This document shows, piece by piece, positions 8,707 through 17,421 of a stretch of DNA of 64,000 nucleotides (the first letter of the stretch is position 1; the number at the start of each line of letters is the position of its first letter). The stretch comes from Arthrobacter sp. AFG20 (lineage in GTDB: Bacteria > Actinomycetota > Actinomycetes > Actinomycetales > Micrococcaceae). The stretch lies in the NCBI RefSeq assembly GCF_002892795.1, contig NZ_PJMC01000004.1:62001-126000 (forward strand), written 5' to 3'. The notes under the pieces were generated by a model. The model worked only from the letters and a program-made list of their open reading frames with translations, ran no database searches and had not been told where the DNA came from. Position numbers and translations under genes: made by a program.

Positions 8707-9918
8707 ATGACATTCCAGCCTGGACTCAGCCTCCCTGCACTGCCAACGACGGTGGTGTGGGACGCCGCCATGACGGCGTACAACTTCGGCCCGGGCCACC
8801 CCATGGCACCCGAACGCCTGGACCTGACCGCCCGGCTGGCCTCGAGCCTGGGCCTGCTGGACCTTGCCCACGTCACGCTGTCCGCCCCGGACGTGGCCGA
8901 CGACGGCGAGCTCACCACCGTGCACAGCCCCGACTTCGTGGCCGCGGTCCGCCGGGCCAGCGACAACCCCGCCGCCGCGGACGAGTCCTACGGGCTGGGC
9001 ACCGAGGACGATCCCGCCTTTGCCGGAATGCACGAGGCTGCGGCGCGCCTGGCCGGCGGCTCCCTCCTCGCGGCGAGCTCGATCCTGGACGGCTCGGCGG
9101 TCCGGGCCGTGAACTTCGGCGGCGGGCTGCACCACGCCTCCCGCGACCGGGCCAGCGGCTTCTGCGTCTACAACGATGCCGCCCTGGCCGTCCGGAAACT
9201 GCTCGACGGCGGCGTGCAGCGGGTGGCATATATCGACGTCGACGCCCACCACGGGGACGGGACGCAGAGCATCTTCTGGGACGACCCCCGCGTCCTCACC
9301 ATCTCGCTGCACGAAACCGGCATGTCCCTGTTCCCCGGCACCGGCTTCGCCAACGAGATCGGCGGCCCCGAGGCCCTGGGCAGCGCCGTGAACGTGGCGC
9401 TGCCTGCGGGAACGGGTGACGCCGGTTGGCTGCGGGCATTCCACGCCGTGGTCCCGCAGCTGGTGGGCGCCTTCGCGCCCGAGGTCATCGTCAGCCAGCA
9501 CGGCTGCGACTCGCACCGGCTTGATCCACTGACCCACTTGAACGTGAGCGTGGACGGACAGCGCGAGGCCGCCAGCGCCGTCGCGAGCCTGGCTGCCCGC
9601 TACTGCGGAAACCGCTGGATCGCCACCGGCGGCGGCGGGTACCACATCACGGGCGTTGTGCCGCGGACGTGGAGCCATCTGATCGGCATCGCTGCGAACC
9701 GGCCGGTGCCGCTGCGGACCCCCGTGCCGGAGGCGTGGCGGACGTACGTGCAGGAGCGTTACGGAGTTGACGCGCCGGAGAGCATGGGCGACGACGCCGA
9801 CGTCTGGTGGCGCTCGTGGGAGGTCGGCTTTGATCCCAACGATGACATCGACCGCACCGTGATGGCCACGCGCAAGGAGGTCTTCCCGCTGTACGGCCTG
9901 GATCCCTGGTTTGATTAG
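8707..9918 (+). CDS. acuC: Histone-deacetylase-family protein (AcuC-like)
   Basis: A zinc-dependent deacetylase of the arginase/deacetylase fold, 403 residues. It has the metal and active-site motif YIDVDAHHGDGTQ near residue 178, then TISLHE, QHGCDSHRLDPL and GGGGYHI. In related bacteria AcuC deacetylates acetyl-CoA synthetase; the substrate here is not shown. The ATG at 8707 is chosen over an upstream in-frame start at 8662 because TAGCCT (8694-8699) lies 7 nt before it, the leaderless pattern seen repeatedly in this window. Confidence 0.9.
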   Translation: MTFQPGLSLPALPTTVVWDAAMTAYNFGPGHPMAPERLDLTARLASSLGLLDLAHVTLSAPDVADDGELTTVHSPDFVAAVRRASDNPAAADESYGLGTEDDPAFAGMHEAAARLAGGSLLAASSILDGSAVRAVNFGGGLHHASRDRASGFCVYNDAALAVRKLLDGGVQRVAYIDVDAHHGDGTQSIFWDDPRVLTISLHETGMSLFPGTGFANEIGGPEALGSAVNVALPAGTGDAGWLRAFHAVVPQLVGAFAPEVIVSQHGCDSHRLDPLTHLNVSVDGQREAASAVASLAARYCGNRWIATGGGGYHITGVVPRTWSHLIGIAANRPVPLRTPVPEAWRTYVQERYGVDAPESMGDDADVWWRSWEVGFDPNDDIDRTVMATRKEVFPLYGLDPWFD

Positions 9919-9995
9919 TTCCGGTTTCTTCATGGGGCCAGCCGCGGACGAAATAGTAGATGCCATTCGGCGTATATGTCGCTAGGGTGGGTCTC

Positions 9996-10646
9996 ATGGT
10001 GACAGACGACGTATTTGCCGTCATTGCGGAGGCAACGCGGCGCGACATTCTCGTGTCCCTCCAGGCGGGGGATAAAGCAGTGGGGGAGCTGGTCGAGGAG
10101 CTCGCCGCCAGCCAGCCCACCATCTCCAAACACCTCAAGGTGCTGCGTGAAGCCGACCTGGTGAGCATGCGCGCGCAGGGCCAGAAGCGCTACTACGCGC
10201 TCAATCGCAAACCGCTGGCGGGTGTGGCCAGCTGGCTGGAGACGTTCGACGTCGGACGCGCGGCTTCCGCAGTTACGTCACCGGACGCCGCACCTCAGCA
10301 GGCCCCAGAAGCCGAGGCCGCTGCTGCACGTACGGCCGCCGCCTCAGGAACATCGGCCGGGATTTCCGCGCCCGCCGTGGCCGGCCCTGCCGCGGAAGTA
10401 CCGGGCGCCTTCGCGGCAGCCGCCGCCGCACGGTCCGGCAGCGCGGCGGACGACGCGACCCACGCACCAGGGCGGCCGGCGAGCGGCCAGCTGAGTCCCG
10501 CCGTCGTGGTTCCCGGCGGACAGCTTCCAGGCAGCGCCGGCCAGGACGACACCGTCCCGCAGCAGATCGGCCGCACCGTGGGCCGCGCCGCGACGAAGGC
10601 CGCCGACCTGCTGGCGAACCTGCCCAAGTTCGGCCGCAAAAAGTAG
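9996..10646 (+). CDS. ArsR-family regulator with long Ala-rich tail
   Basis: Residues 1-80 form an ArsR winged helix (FAVIAEATRRDILVSL, then LVEELAASQPTISKHLKVLREADLVS and RYYALNRKPL). Residues about 90-190 are Ala/Pro-rich low complexity, and the last 25 or so (VGRAATKAADLLANLPKF) look like a separate amphipathic helix. The 216-residue length is about twice that of a plain ArsR protein. The start at 9996 is supported by TAGGGT at 9983-9988, 7 nt upstream (leaderless). No metal-binding motif was seen, so it is probably not a metal sensor. Confidence 0.8.
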   Translation: MVTDDVFAVIAEATRRDILVSLQAGDKAVGELVEELAASQPTISKHLKVLREADLVSMRAQGQKRYYALNRKPLAGVASWLETFDVGRAASAVTSPDAAPQQAPEAEAAAARTAAASGTSAGISAPAVAGPAAEVPGAFAAAAAARSGSAADDATHAPGRPASGQLSPAVVVPGGQLPGSAGQDDTVPQQIGRTVGRAATKAADLLANLPKFGRKK

Positions 10647-10655
10647 CCCCCTGAA

Positions 10656-10720
10656 GGAGTTTTTGTCCAGATAATGGGGGCTAATGGCCCATCAGAGGCC
10701 ATTATCTGGACAAAAACTCC
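10656..10720. repeat. Palindromic intergenic repeat, copy 2
   Basis: The best-preserved copy: perfect 22-bp inverted arms (10656-10677 and 10699-10720) containing GTTTTTGTCCAGATAATGG. It starts 9 bp after the ArsR stop and ends 12 bp before the lldD stop, at a convergent junction. The loop differs from that of the other copies. Confidence 0.85.
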
Positions 10721-10732
10721 AGCGGGAGCAGG

Positions 10733-12079
10733 CTACTTGCCGAGGATCCGGACGTGCTCGGGGGTCAGCTCGGAAATGCTGCTGACGCCGAGGAGGGCCA
10801 TGGTGCGGGCCATGTCCTTTTCGAGGATCTGCAGGACGCGGTCGACGCCGGCCCGGCCGCCGGCCATAAGCCCGTACAGGTAGGCGCGGCCGATGAGCGT
10901 GAAGTCGGCGCCGAGGGCCAGGGCGGCGATGATGTCCGCACCGCTCATGATGCCCGTGTCCAGCATGATCGCGGCCTTGCTGTTGTCCGCCTTGAGCGCC
11001 TGGGAAACTTCCGGCAGCAGGTGGAAGGGGATGGGTGCGCGGTCCAGCTGGCGGCCGCCGTGGTTGGAGAGCACGATGCCGTCGGCGCCGTGGTCCACCA
11101 CCTTGCGGGCGTCGTCCACGGTCTGGATGCCCTTGACCACGAGCTTGCCCTTCCAGGTTTCGCGCAGCCAGTCGAGGTCCTCGAAGGTGAGGGTGGGGTC
11201 GAACATCGAGTTGATGAGGTCGGCCACCGTGCCTGTGTAGCGCGAGAGCGAGGCGAAGGTAAGCGGCTCGTGGGTAAGGAAGTTGAACCACCAGGCCGGG
11301 CGGTAGGACGCGTCCAGCACGGTCTTCAGCGTCAGGGCCGGCGGGATGGTCATGCCGTTCCGGACATCGCGGAGCCGCGCCCCGGCCACGGCGGTGTCCA
11401 CCGTGACCATGAGGGTGTCGTTCCCGGCCTTCGCTGCCCGCTCAATCAGTTCGAGGGAGCGGTCCCGGTCCGTCCAGAGGTACAGCTGGAACCAGTTCCG
11501 GCCGTTGGGTGCCGCCGCGGCCACGTCCTCGATCGAGGCGGTGCCCATGGTGGAGAGTGTGTAGGGGATGCCTGCGGCCTCGGCGGCCTGCGAGCCCGCA
11601 TATTCGCCTTCAGACTGCATCATCCGGGTAAAGCCGGTGGGCGCGATGCCCACGGGAAGCCGGGAGGACTTGCCCAGAATGTCCGTGCTCAGGTCGATAC
11701 TGGACACGTTCCGCAGGATTCCGGGGCGGAACTCGATGTCCAGGAACGCCTCGCGGGCACGCCGCAGGGTGATCTCGGCCTCCGCCGCGCCGTCGGTGTA
11801 GTCAAACGGGGCCTGGGGGGTGCGGCGCTTTGCGATGTCGCGCAGTTCCCAGACGGTGCTGGCGCGCTTGAGCCGTGCTTCCTTGCTGAACTCGGGCTTC
11901 TTGAACTGCATCAGTGGGGCGAGGTCCGAGTACTTCGGGATGCGACGCTTCAGGGCGGCCGGGACCGCTGCGGCCGCAGCGGCAGCAGCGGCGACGCCGG
12001 TGGCGGGTGTGGCGGGAATGTCCGTGGCTTCCGGGGCCGGAGTGGTCTCCGGGTTGCTCGGCTGGATGGTGTGGGTCAT
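10733..12079 (-). CDS. lldD: FMN-dependent L-lactate dehydrogenase
   Basis: Oxidises L-lactate to pyruvate, passing electrons to the quinone pool. The FMN-dependent alpha-hydroxy-acid dehydrogenase domain starts near residue 60: [54 protein letters not shown], and the catalytic His in [12 protein letters not shown]. The 448-residue length exceeds the usual 380-400 because of an Ala/Pro-rich N-terminal extension with a run of Ala residues. The ATG at 12079 is preceded by GGAGG; an in-frame extension to 12145 would run through the operator. Divergent from its probable repressor. Confidence 0.94.
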   Translation of the reverse strand: MTHTIQPSNPETTPAPEATDIPATPATGVAAAAAAAAAVPAALKRRIPKYSDLAPLMQFKKPEFSKEARLKRASTVWELRDIAKRRTPQAPFDYTDGAAEAEITLRRAREAFLDIEFRPGILRNVSSIDLSTDILGKSSRLPVGIAPTGFTRMMQSEGEYAGSQAAEAAGIPYTLSTMGTASIEDVAAAAPNGRNWFQLYLWTDRDRSLELIERAAKAGNDTLMVTVDTAVAGARLRDVRNGMTIPPALTLKTVLDASYRPAWWFNFLTHEPLTFASLSRYTGTVADLINSMFDPTLTFEDLDWLRETWKGKLVVKGIQTVDDARKVVDHGADGIVLSNHGGRQLDRAPIPFHLLPEVSQALKADNSKAAIMLDTGIMSGADIIAALALGADFTLIGRAYLYGLMAGGRAGVDRVLQILEKDMARTMALLGVSSISELTPEHVRILGK

Positions 12080-12129
12080 GGCTTTCCTCCGTTGGCATGC
12101 CGGGAGATGCTGGTCAGGAGCCTCCCCGC

Positions 12130-12144
12130 TGTGGTCTAACCACA
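12130..12144. promoter_or_regulatory. FadR/LldR-type operator 1
   Basis: The perfect palindrome TGTGGTCTAACCACA contains the TGGTCNNACCA core typical of FadR-subfamily (LldR) regulators. It lies 51 bp upstream of lldD. Confidence 0.8.
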
Positions 12145-12153
12145 CTCTAGGGC

Positions 12154-12170
12154 ATGTGGTCCAACCACAT
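12154..12170. promoter_or_regulatory. FadR/LldR-type operator 2
   Basis: ATGTGGTCCAACCACAT, 25 bp centre to centre from operator 1 and just upstream of the TACCAT box of the regulator gene. Two sites in the divergent gap suggest control of both genes. Confidence 0.8.
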
Positions 12171-12186
12171 CAAGTACCATGGGCTC

Positions 12187-12894
12187 ATGCGTACGCACCA
12201 ACTTGTCCTGCGGTGGATCGAGGATCAGCTCTCCGGCGGCCAGCTCGCCGTCGGCGGCCGCCTTCCGGCCGAACGGACCCTGGCCGAACAGCTCGGCGTC
12301 TCCCGCACCTCCGTCCGCGAGGCCATCCGGGTCCTTGAGGCCATGGGTGTGGTCCGGGCCGGCGTGGGTTCCGGTCCGGAGGCGGGAACTGTGGTGATCT
12401 CGGATCCGACGGCGGCACTCGGCTCAGCGCTGCGGCTGCACGTGGCCACGCAGCACCTGCCGGTGGAGGACGTGGTGGAAACGCGCGTGCTGCTCGAGTC
12501 CTGGGCGGCCGCCCGGGCCAGGCCCGATGCCCCCGAACTCGACCTCGCCGGGGCACTGCTGGACGACATGGACGGGGGCCACGGCATCGACGACTTCCTG
12601 GCCCTGGACGTCCGCTTCCACCTGGCACTGGCGGACGCCGCCGGCAACGCCGTGGTCAGCGCCATGATGGGATCCCTGCGGGAGGCCATTCAGGGCTATG
12701 CCGGGCAGCTGACCGCGAACCTGCCAGACTGGGACGCCACGGCCTCGCGGCTTCGTGCAGAACACCGGGAGATCCTGACGGCCATCAGGAAGGACGACGG
12801 CGGCCGGGCGGCCGAGTTGGTTGCCGCCCACATCAGGGGCTACTACAAAGAAGCCGGGCTGGGCCCGAAGGATCCGGACCCAGCCCGGCCGTAG
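12187..12894 (+). CDS. lldR: FadR-subfamily GntR regulator, probable L-lactate repressor
   Basis: 235 residues: N-terminal GntR winged helix (RLPAERTLAEQLGVSRTSVREAIRVLEAMG cut into its usual helices) and a C-terminal FCD effector domain with the metal-binding pattern D..RFHLALADAAGN, EHREIL and AAHIRGY. In LldR-type proteins lactate releases DNA. The divergent lldD and two TGGTCNNACCA palindromes make the same role likely here. The ATG at 12187 is preferred: TACCAT at 12175-12180 sits 6 nt upstream (leaderless), and the earlier frame start at 12154 lies inside operator 2. Confidence 0.88.
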   Translation: MRTHQLVLRWIEDQLSGGQLAVGGRLPAERTLAEQLGVSRTSVREAIRVLEAMGVVRAGVGSGPEAGTVVISDPTAALGSALRLHVATQHLPVEDVVETRVLLESWAAARARPDAPELDLAGALLDDMDGGHGIDDFLALDVRFHLALADAAGNAVVSAMMGSLREAIQGYAGQLTANLPDWDATASRLRAEHREILTAIRKDDGGRAAELVAAHIRGYYKEAGLGPKDPDPARP

Positions 12895-12907
12895 CTTGCC
12901 TGGGGGT

Positions 12908-12970
12908 GAGTTTTTGTACAGATAATGGCCCCAAACAAGCGTTTAAGTCGCGATATCTGGACAAAAACTC
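12908..12970. repeat. Palindromic intergenic repeat, copy 3
   Basis: Arms GAGTTTTTGTACAGATA (12908-12924) and TATCTGGACAAAAACTC (12954-12970) differ at one position. The inner part, on the minus strand, reads ATCGCGACTTAAA, matching copies 1 and 4, so this copy is inverted relative to them. Confidence 0.8.
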
Positions 12971-13137
12971 GGGGAGGGTTGGCGGACCTCGACCTGCATC
13001 GCCTGGAAGTCGTCCGCCGCGTGCCGGCCAACCAGCAGACGGAAGGAGCCGCGCTCAACCTGCCGGCCGCCGTCGTTATGGCCAAAGGCATCCCGAAGAA
13101 AGCGTAGCCCCCGAAAACCTGGTGTGATCAGGTTTGC
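12943..13137 (-). pseudogene. Possible 3' remnant of a GH3 beta-glucosidase
   Basis: The minus-strand frame between stops at 13138 and 12943 has no convincing start codon but reads like a protein end: DAFGHNDGGRQVERGSF, then RLLVGRHAADDFQAMQVEV. The pattern of Val-Glu-x-Gly-x-Phe, Leu-Val-Gly and a following acidic pair resembles the fibronectin-III-like C-terminal domain of GH3 beta-glucosidases. If correct, only about the last 45 codons survive and the stop falls within repeat copy 3. The similarity is judged by eye and the call is tentative. Confidence 0.35.
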
Positions 13138-13190
13138 TTAATATGTTCTGGTCGCCCGGTGGGCGGGCGCCGGTGAAATAAACTTGCGAA

Positions 13191-13781
13191 ATGTCTCCGT
13201 CAAAGCCCCGCGGGCAGTACGCCAAAGGCGCCGAACGCCGCGAGCAGATCATCCAAACCGCGACAGACGTCTTTGCCAGCGAAGGCTTCGAGGGCGCCGC
13301 CCTCAAACGTGTGGCCGAGCTCGTGGGGGTTAAGGAGGCCACGCTCTTTCACTACTTCAGCGGCAAACAGGAGCTCCTGACGGCGGTGCTTGCCGAGCGG
13401 GACCGCCGTAGCCGGGACATTGGGGGATTGGCCGAGTTTGGCCTGCCCAACCTGGCGTCCGTGGCCGAGCGGAACGAAAAGGAACCCGGGCTGACAACCC
13501 TCTACGCCGTGGCGTCGGCAACGGCCAATGACCCTGGGCACGCTTCGCACGGCTACTTCCAGGACAGGTACTCCCAGCTGGTGGAGGAACTGGCGATCGA
13601 TATCGGCCGGCGCCAGGGTGCGGGGGAAATCCGGTCCGACGTCGCGGCGGAGTCACTCGCCAGACTGGTTATTGCGGCGTTCGACGGCCTTCAGCTGCAG
13701 TGGCTGTACGACAAGAAAGTGGACATGGCCGGCGGCCTGACGGAGCTCGTCGACGTACTCCTGGTGCCGACCAAGCCCTAA
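13191..13781 (+). CDS. TetR-family transcriptional regulator
   Basis: 196 residues with an N-terminal TetR helix-turn-helix: RREQIIQTATDVFASEGFEG, then LKRVAELVGVKEATLFHYF and a following KQELLTAV helix. The C-terminal ligand pocket is not assignable to a subclass. The start is supported by TAAACT at 13179-13184, 6 nt upstream of the ATG. It converges on the LacI gene with a gap of only 12 bp. Its target could be the lost glycosidase gene upstream or something outside the window. Confidence 0.88.
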   Translation: MSPSKPRGQYAKGAERREQIIQTATDVFASEGFEGAALKRVAELVGVKEATLFHYFSGKQELLTAVLAERDRRSRDIGGLAEFGLPNLASVAERNEKEPGLTTLYAVASATANDPGHASHGYFQDRYSQLVEELAIDIGRRQGAGEIRSDVAAESLARLVIAAFDGLQLQWLYDKKVDMAGGLTELVDVLLVPTKP

Positions 13782-13793
13782 CCCCGGCGGGCC

Positions 13794-14807
13794 CTAAGTG
13801 CTGACTGGGCCGGTGCTTCCCCGGATCTCCAGGCGCGGCTGGAAGGTGGTGTCCTCGTCCGGTGCCTCGGCATTGCGGATCAGGGCCCGCAGACTGTGCC
13901 AGGCGCGTTCGCCGAGTTCCGTGATCGGCACTGCGGCGGTGGTGAGCGGCGGGGTGGTGTACCGGGCAAAGGGGATGTCGTCGAAGCCGGTGATGGAGAT
14001 GTCCTCGGGAACGCGGACGCCGTGCTCGTGCAGTCCGCTGAGGAGGCCCATGGCAACGAGGTCGTTGAAGGCAAGGACCCCGGTGGCCCCGCTGGCCAGC
14101 ACCTCGTTTACCGCTTCATGGCCGGTTTCGAAGCTGGACCCGCCCTCGAGCATCCGGAGTTCGACGTCGGGATTCGAGGCCCGGAACTTGTTCAGCCCGG
14201 CCATGCGGGCCCGGTTGGAGGCGCTTCGGGCGGGGCCGGCCAGGAAGGCGATGCTGGTATGCCCCAGGCTGACCAGGTGTTCCGCGAGCTCCTGCACGCC
14301 CTGGCTGTAGTCCACCTCGAGGCTCGGCACGCGGGTTTCCGTGGTGCTGCGGTTGATCAGGACCATGGGATGCAGTGACGGCGCCAGCTCCTCGAGTTCG
14401 GCGTCGCCCATGCGCGGCGCACACAGTACCAGCCCGTCGCAGCGCCGCCGCGCTTCCCCGGCCAGGATCGCCTCCTCGCTCGAGACCTCGGAGGAATCGG
14501 CGATGAGCACCCGGTAGCCGTCCTGGGCTGCGGCCATGCTCAGTCCGCGCAGGATGGCCTGGAAAGTGGGGTTGGCGAGGTCCGGCACCACGATGCCGAT
14601 GGTGTCGGTCTTGCCAAGGGCAAGGCTGCGTCCCACAGGATTCGGCTGATAGTTCAGTTCCGCCGCAGCATCGCGTACGCGCTGGGCAATGGCGGGATCC
14701 ACGGTGAAGTTGCCATTCATCACGCGGGAAACGGTGGCGTGCGAGACGCCGGCCTTGAGCGCGACGTCCGCGATGCCGATGCGCCGGGTGCCGGTTCTCC
14801 TGCCCAT
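13794..14807 (-). CDS. LacI-family regulator of the uronate/sugar genes
   Basis: 337 residues: N-terminal LacI helix-turn-helix (IGIADVALKAGVSHATVSRV, with hinge helix PNPVGRSLALGKT) and a periplasmic-binding-protein-like effector domain (TIGIVVPDLANPTFQ, VLAFNDLVAMGLL, ITGFDDIPFARY). The ATG at 14807 is chosen for the GGAAGGA site 5 nt before it; the frame extends to 14912 but that part has no regulator-like sequence. It is divergent from the oxidoreductase operon, with a LacI-type operator at 14928 in the gap, so it is probably the local and autoregulating repressor. Confidence 0.92.
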   Translation of the reverse strand: MGRRTGTRRIGIADVALKAGVSHATVSRVMNGNFTVDPAIAQRVRDAAAELNYQPNPVGRSLALGKTDTIGIVVPDLANPTFQAILRGLSMAAAQDGYRVLIADSSEVSSEEAILAGEARRRCDGLVLCAPRMGDAELEELAPSLHPMVLINRSTTETRVPSLEVDYSQGVQELAEHLVSLGHTSIAFLAGPARSASNRARMAGLNKFRASNPDVELRMLEGGSSFETGHEAVNEVLASGATGVLAFNDLVAMGLLSGLHEHGVRVPEDISITGFDDIPFARYTTPPLTTAAVPITELGERAWHSLRALIRNAEAPDEDTTFQPRLEIRGSTGPVST

Positions 14808-14927
14808 ATGGTTCCTTCCCTGTCCGCTGCCACGGAACGTTGCCACTGTCCGCCGCCGCGGCCCTCCGGCTTGCGGAAGATGGTTGACGCGCTCGCCGGT
14901 GTCTTGATACAAAGCTTATAACGTTTC

Positions 14928-14943
14928 GAGAAAACGCTTTCTC
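14928..14943. promoter_or_regulatory. LacI-type operator
   Basis: GAGAAAACGCTTTCTC, a near-perfect palindrome with the central CG of LacI-family operators, in the gap between the LacI gene and the Gfo/Idh operon. Close relatives lie at 23893, 26128 and 37079. Confidence 0.75.
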
Positions 14944-15011
14944 AGGATTCTTCCTTCATGTGGGCAGGGCGTCAAGCGGCCCGCCTACCGCCTTTGGAAA
15001 GGGGCCCACCC

Positions 15012-16418
15012 ATGGTCAATGTCGACACCGCCCAGCACCCGCAACCCGAGACTTCGGGACCAGCCGCGCGGTCCCGCATCGCCCTGATAGGCACCGGCGG
15101 CCGCTCGGAAATGTACATCCGCGCCATCCTCGGCCAGCACGCGGATGTGGCCGATCTGGTGGCCCTCTCGGACGCAAATCCCGGCCGCGTGGAGTACTAC
15201 CAGCGGCTCATCCAGGAACTCGGCGCGGAGGGCCCGGCCGACTCGTTCGAGCCCGGCAACCTGACCGAGTACATCAGAGCAAAGGCGATCGACCGCGTCA
15301 TCGTCACCACCCCGGACTACACCCACGCCGACTACATAGTCGAAGCGCTCGAGGCGGGGGCCGACGTCGTCGTCGAAAAGCCGCTGACCATCGACGCCGA
15401 GGGCTGCCGCCGCATCACTTCAGCCGTGGCGGCCACCGGCCGCAACGTTGTGGTGACCTTCAACTATCGCTACTCACCGCGGAACAGCGCACTGAAGAAG
15501 GTCATCCAGGACGGCGTGATCGGCAAAGTCACGTCCATCGACTTCAGCTGGGTCCTGGACACCGTCCACGGCGCCGATTACTTCCGCCGCTGGCACCGCG
15601 ACAAGCAGAACTCCGGCGGCCTGCTCATCCATAAGGCCTCCCACCACTTCGACCTCGTGAACTGGTGGATCGACGACGTTCCCGAGCGGGTCTACGCCTC
15701 CGGCGGCCTGCGGTTCTACGGCGCAAAAAATGCTGCGGAACGCGGCCTCGGCGCCCGGCCCGAGCGCGGCACGCAGAAGAAAGACAACAGCAGCGCACGC
15801 GATCCCTTCGCCCTGGACCTTCGCGAGGACGAGCGGCTGCGCGAGCTGTACTACGACAACGAGAAGTTCGACGGCTACCGCCGGGACCAGGACGTCTTCA
15901 CCGAGGGCATCACCATCGAGGACAACCTGGCGCTCACGGTGGACTACGACGGCGGGCCAACGCTCAGCTACTCCCTGAACGCCCACAGCCCGTGGGAAGG
16001 CTACCGGGTTGCCGTCAACGGCACCGAAGGCCGGGCCGAGCTGGAGGTGGTGGAACGTGCCGCCGTCGTCCACAGCACCGACAAGAAAACCGTGGTGGAC
16101 CCCTCCGCCACGCCCGTGGAAGAGGACGACGCCGTACGCCGAAACGGTGAACGCCTCGTGGTCCAGCGCCACTGGGAGCCAGCCTACGAGGTGCCCATCG
16201 TCAACGGCGAGGGCGGCCACGGCGGCGGCGACAACCTCCTGCTCTCCGACCTCTTCAACGGCCCGGGCGAGGACCCGCTGGGCCGGCCCTCCGGGTACCT
16301 GGACGGGCTCCGCTCCGTGTCCGTCGGTATTGCGGGCAACGCGTCGCTGGAAACCGAACTGCCCGTCCGCATCAGCGAGCTCGGCCTGGGCGTGGAACTG
16401 CGCCGCGGCCGGGCCTGA
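15012..16418 (+). CDS. Gfo/Idh/MocA-family sugar oxidoreductase
   Basis: 468-residue NAD(P)-dependent dehydrogenase. The Rossmann domain is at about residues 30-150 (IALIGTGGRSEMYIRAIL, VTTPDYTHADY, and the catalytic-lysine motif VVEKPLT); the C-terminal half carries NYRYSPRN, GGLLIHKASHHFDLVNWW and a long insert with charged segments. The family oxidises or interconverts sugars and cyclitols; the substrate is unknown. ATG at 15012 follows GGAAAGGGG. It is the first gene of a four-gene operon with uronate and aldarate enzymes and may prepare a sugar derivative for that pathway. Confidence 0.9.
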   Translation: MVNVDTAQHPQPETSGPAARSRIALIGTGGRSEMYIRAILGQHADVADLVALSDANPGRVEYYQRLIQELGAEGPADSFEPGNLTEYIRAKAIDRVIVTTPDYTHADYIVEALEAGADVVVEKPLTIDAEGCRRITSAVAATGRNVVVTFNYRYSPRNSALKKVIQDGVIGKVTSIDFSWVLDTVHGADYFRRWHRDKQNSGGLLIHKASHHFDLVNWWIDDVPERVYASGGLRFYGAKNAAERGLGARPERGTQKKDNSSARDPFALDLREDERLRELYYDNEKFDGYRRDQDVFTEGITIEDNLALTVDYDGGPTLSYSLNAHSPWEGYRVAVNGTEGRAELEVVERAAVVHSTDKKTVVDPSATPVEEDDAVRRNGERLVVQRHWEPAYEVPIVNGEGGHGGGDNLLLSDLFNGPGEDPLGRPSGYLDGLRSVSVGIAGNASLETELPVRISELGLGVELRRGRA

Positions 16419-16443
16419 ACGCAGCAGGAACAGGAACAACACC

Positions 16444-17421
16444 ATGAGCAGAATTGTTGTCACCGGCGGCGCCGGGCGTTTGGGGCGCAGTGTGGTCGCG
16501 GGCCTCGCCGAGGCCGGGCACAAGGTGATCTCGGTGGACCGGGACGCCGTCCCGGGCGGCGCGTTCCCGGCCGGCGTCGAACAGGAAACGGCGGACCTGC
16601 TGGTCCCCGGCGAGGCGTTCCGCCTCCTGGAACGCACAGCGCCCGACGCCGTCATCCACCTCGCTGCTATCGCCGTGCCTTTCAGTGCACCCGAGGAGGT
16701 CATTTTCAGCACCAACACGCGGCTCGCCTTCGCGGTGGTCAGCGCGGCGACCGAACTCGGGATCGGGAAGATCGTTACGGCCAGCAGCCCCACCGTCCTG
16801 GGCTACGGCTCGCCCGCCGGCTGGCTGCCGGAGTCGTTCCCGGTGGACGAGGCCACAACGCCCCGGCCCTGGAACGCCTACGCGTTGTCCAAACTGATCG
16901 CCGAACAGACGGTGCAGATGTTCGCCGCGGCCCAGGGGGACCGGATCCGGTACGCGGCGTTCCGGCCCTGCTACGTCATCTCGCCGGAGGAGTGGGCGGG
17001 CGCCCCCACCCAGCAGGGGCACACCGTCCGCGAGCGGCTCGCCGACGCGGCACTGTCCGCGCCGGCGCTCTTCAACTATGTGGATGCCCGGGACGTGGCC
17101 GACTTCCTGGATGTGCTACTGCGGAACATGGACTCCATCCCCAACGGCGAGACGTTCTTCGTGGGCGCTGCCGATGCGCTGGCCACCGAACCGCTGGCCG
17201 CGCTTCTGCCGCAGTTCGTGCCCGGCAGCGCCGGGCGCGCCGCCGGACTCACCGGCACCAGCCCCGCCTTTTCCATCGACAAAGCCAAGCGGCTGCTCGG
17301 CTGGGAACCCCAACGCACATGGCGCACAGAACTCGCCCTGACTGAGGAAACCCTGGTCGGCGCCACCGCGGGACCAACCACCACAGGATCAGCCACACCC
17401 GGATCACAGGAGACCAAATGA
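16444..17421 (+). CDS. NAD-dependent epimerase/dehydratase-type SDR, probable uronate dehydrogenase
   Basis: 325 residues, extended SDR fold: NAD loop VVTGGAGRLGRSVVAGL, then DRDAVPGG, HLAAIAVP and the active-site YALSK pair (Tyr/Lys) in NAYALSKLIAEQ. In this operon the likely reaction is oxidation of galacturonate or glucuronate to the aldarolactone (uronate dehydrogenase), because KdgD and an enolase-superfamily enzyme follow. A sugar epimerase role cannot be excluded. It starts 25 bp after the oxidoreductase gene and its stop overlaps the next ATG (ATGA). Confidence 0.8.
   Translation: MSRIVVTGGAGRLGRSVVAGLAEAGHKVISVDRDAVPGGAFPAGVEQETADLLVPGEAFRLLERTAPDAVIHLAAIAVPFSAPEEVIFSTNTRLAFAVVSAATELGIGKIVTASSPTVLGYGSPAGWLPESFPVDEATTPRPWNAYALSKLIAEQTVQMFAAAQGDRIRYAAFRPCYVISPEEWAGAPTQQGHTVRERLADAALSAPALFNYVDARDVADFLDVLLRNMDSIPNGETFFVGAADALATEPLAALLPQFVPGSAGRAAGLTGTSPAFSIDKAKRLLGWEPQRTWRTELALTEETLVGATAGPTTTGSATPGSQETK

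Noticed and set aside
12925..13107. A small plus-strand gene of 60 codons between lldR and the TetR gene
   Set aside because: It begins inside repeat copy 3 and is antisense to the frame that looks like a glycosidase remnant; no ribosome site.
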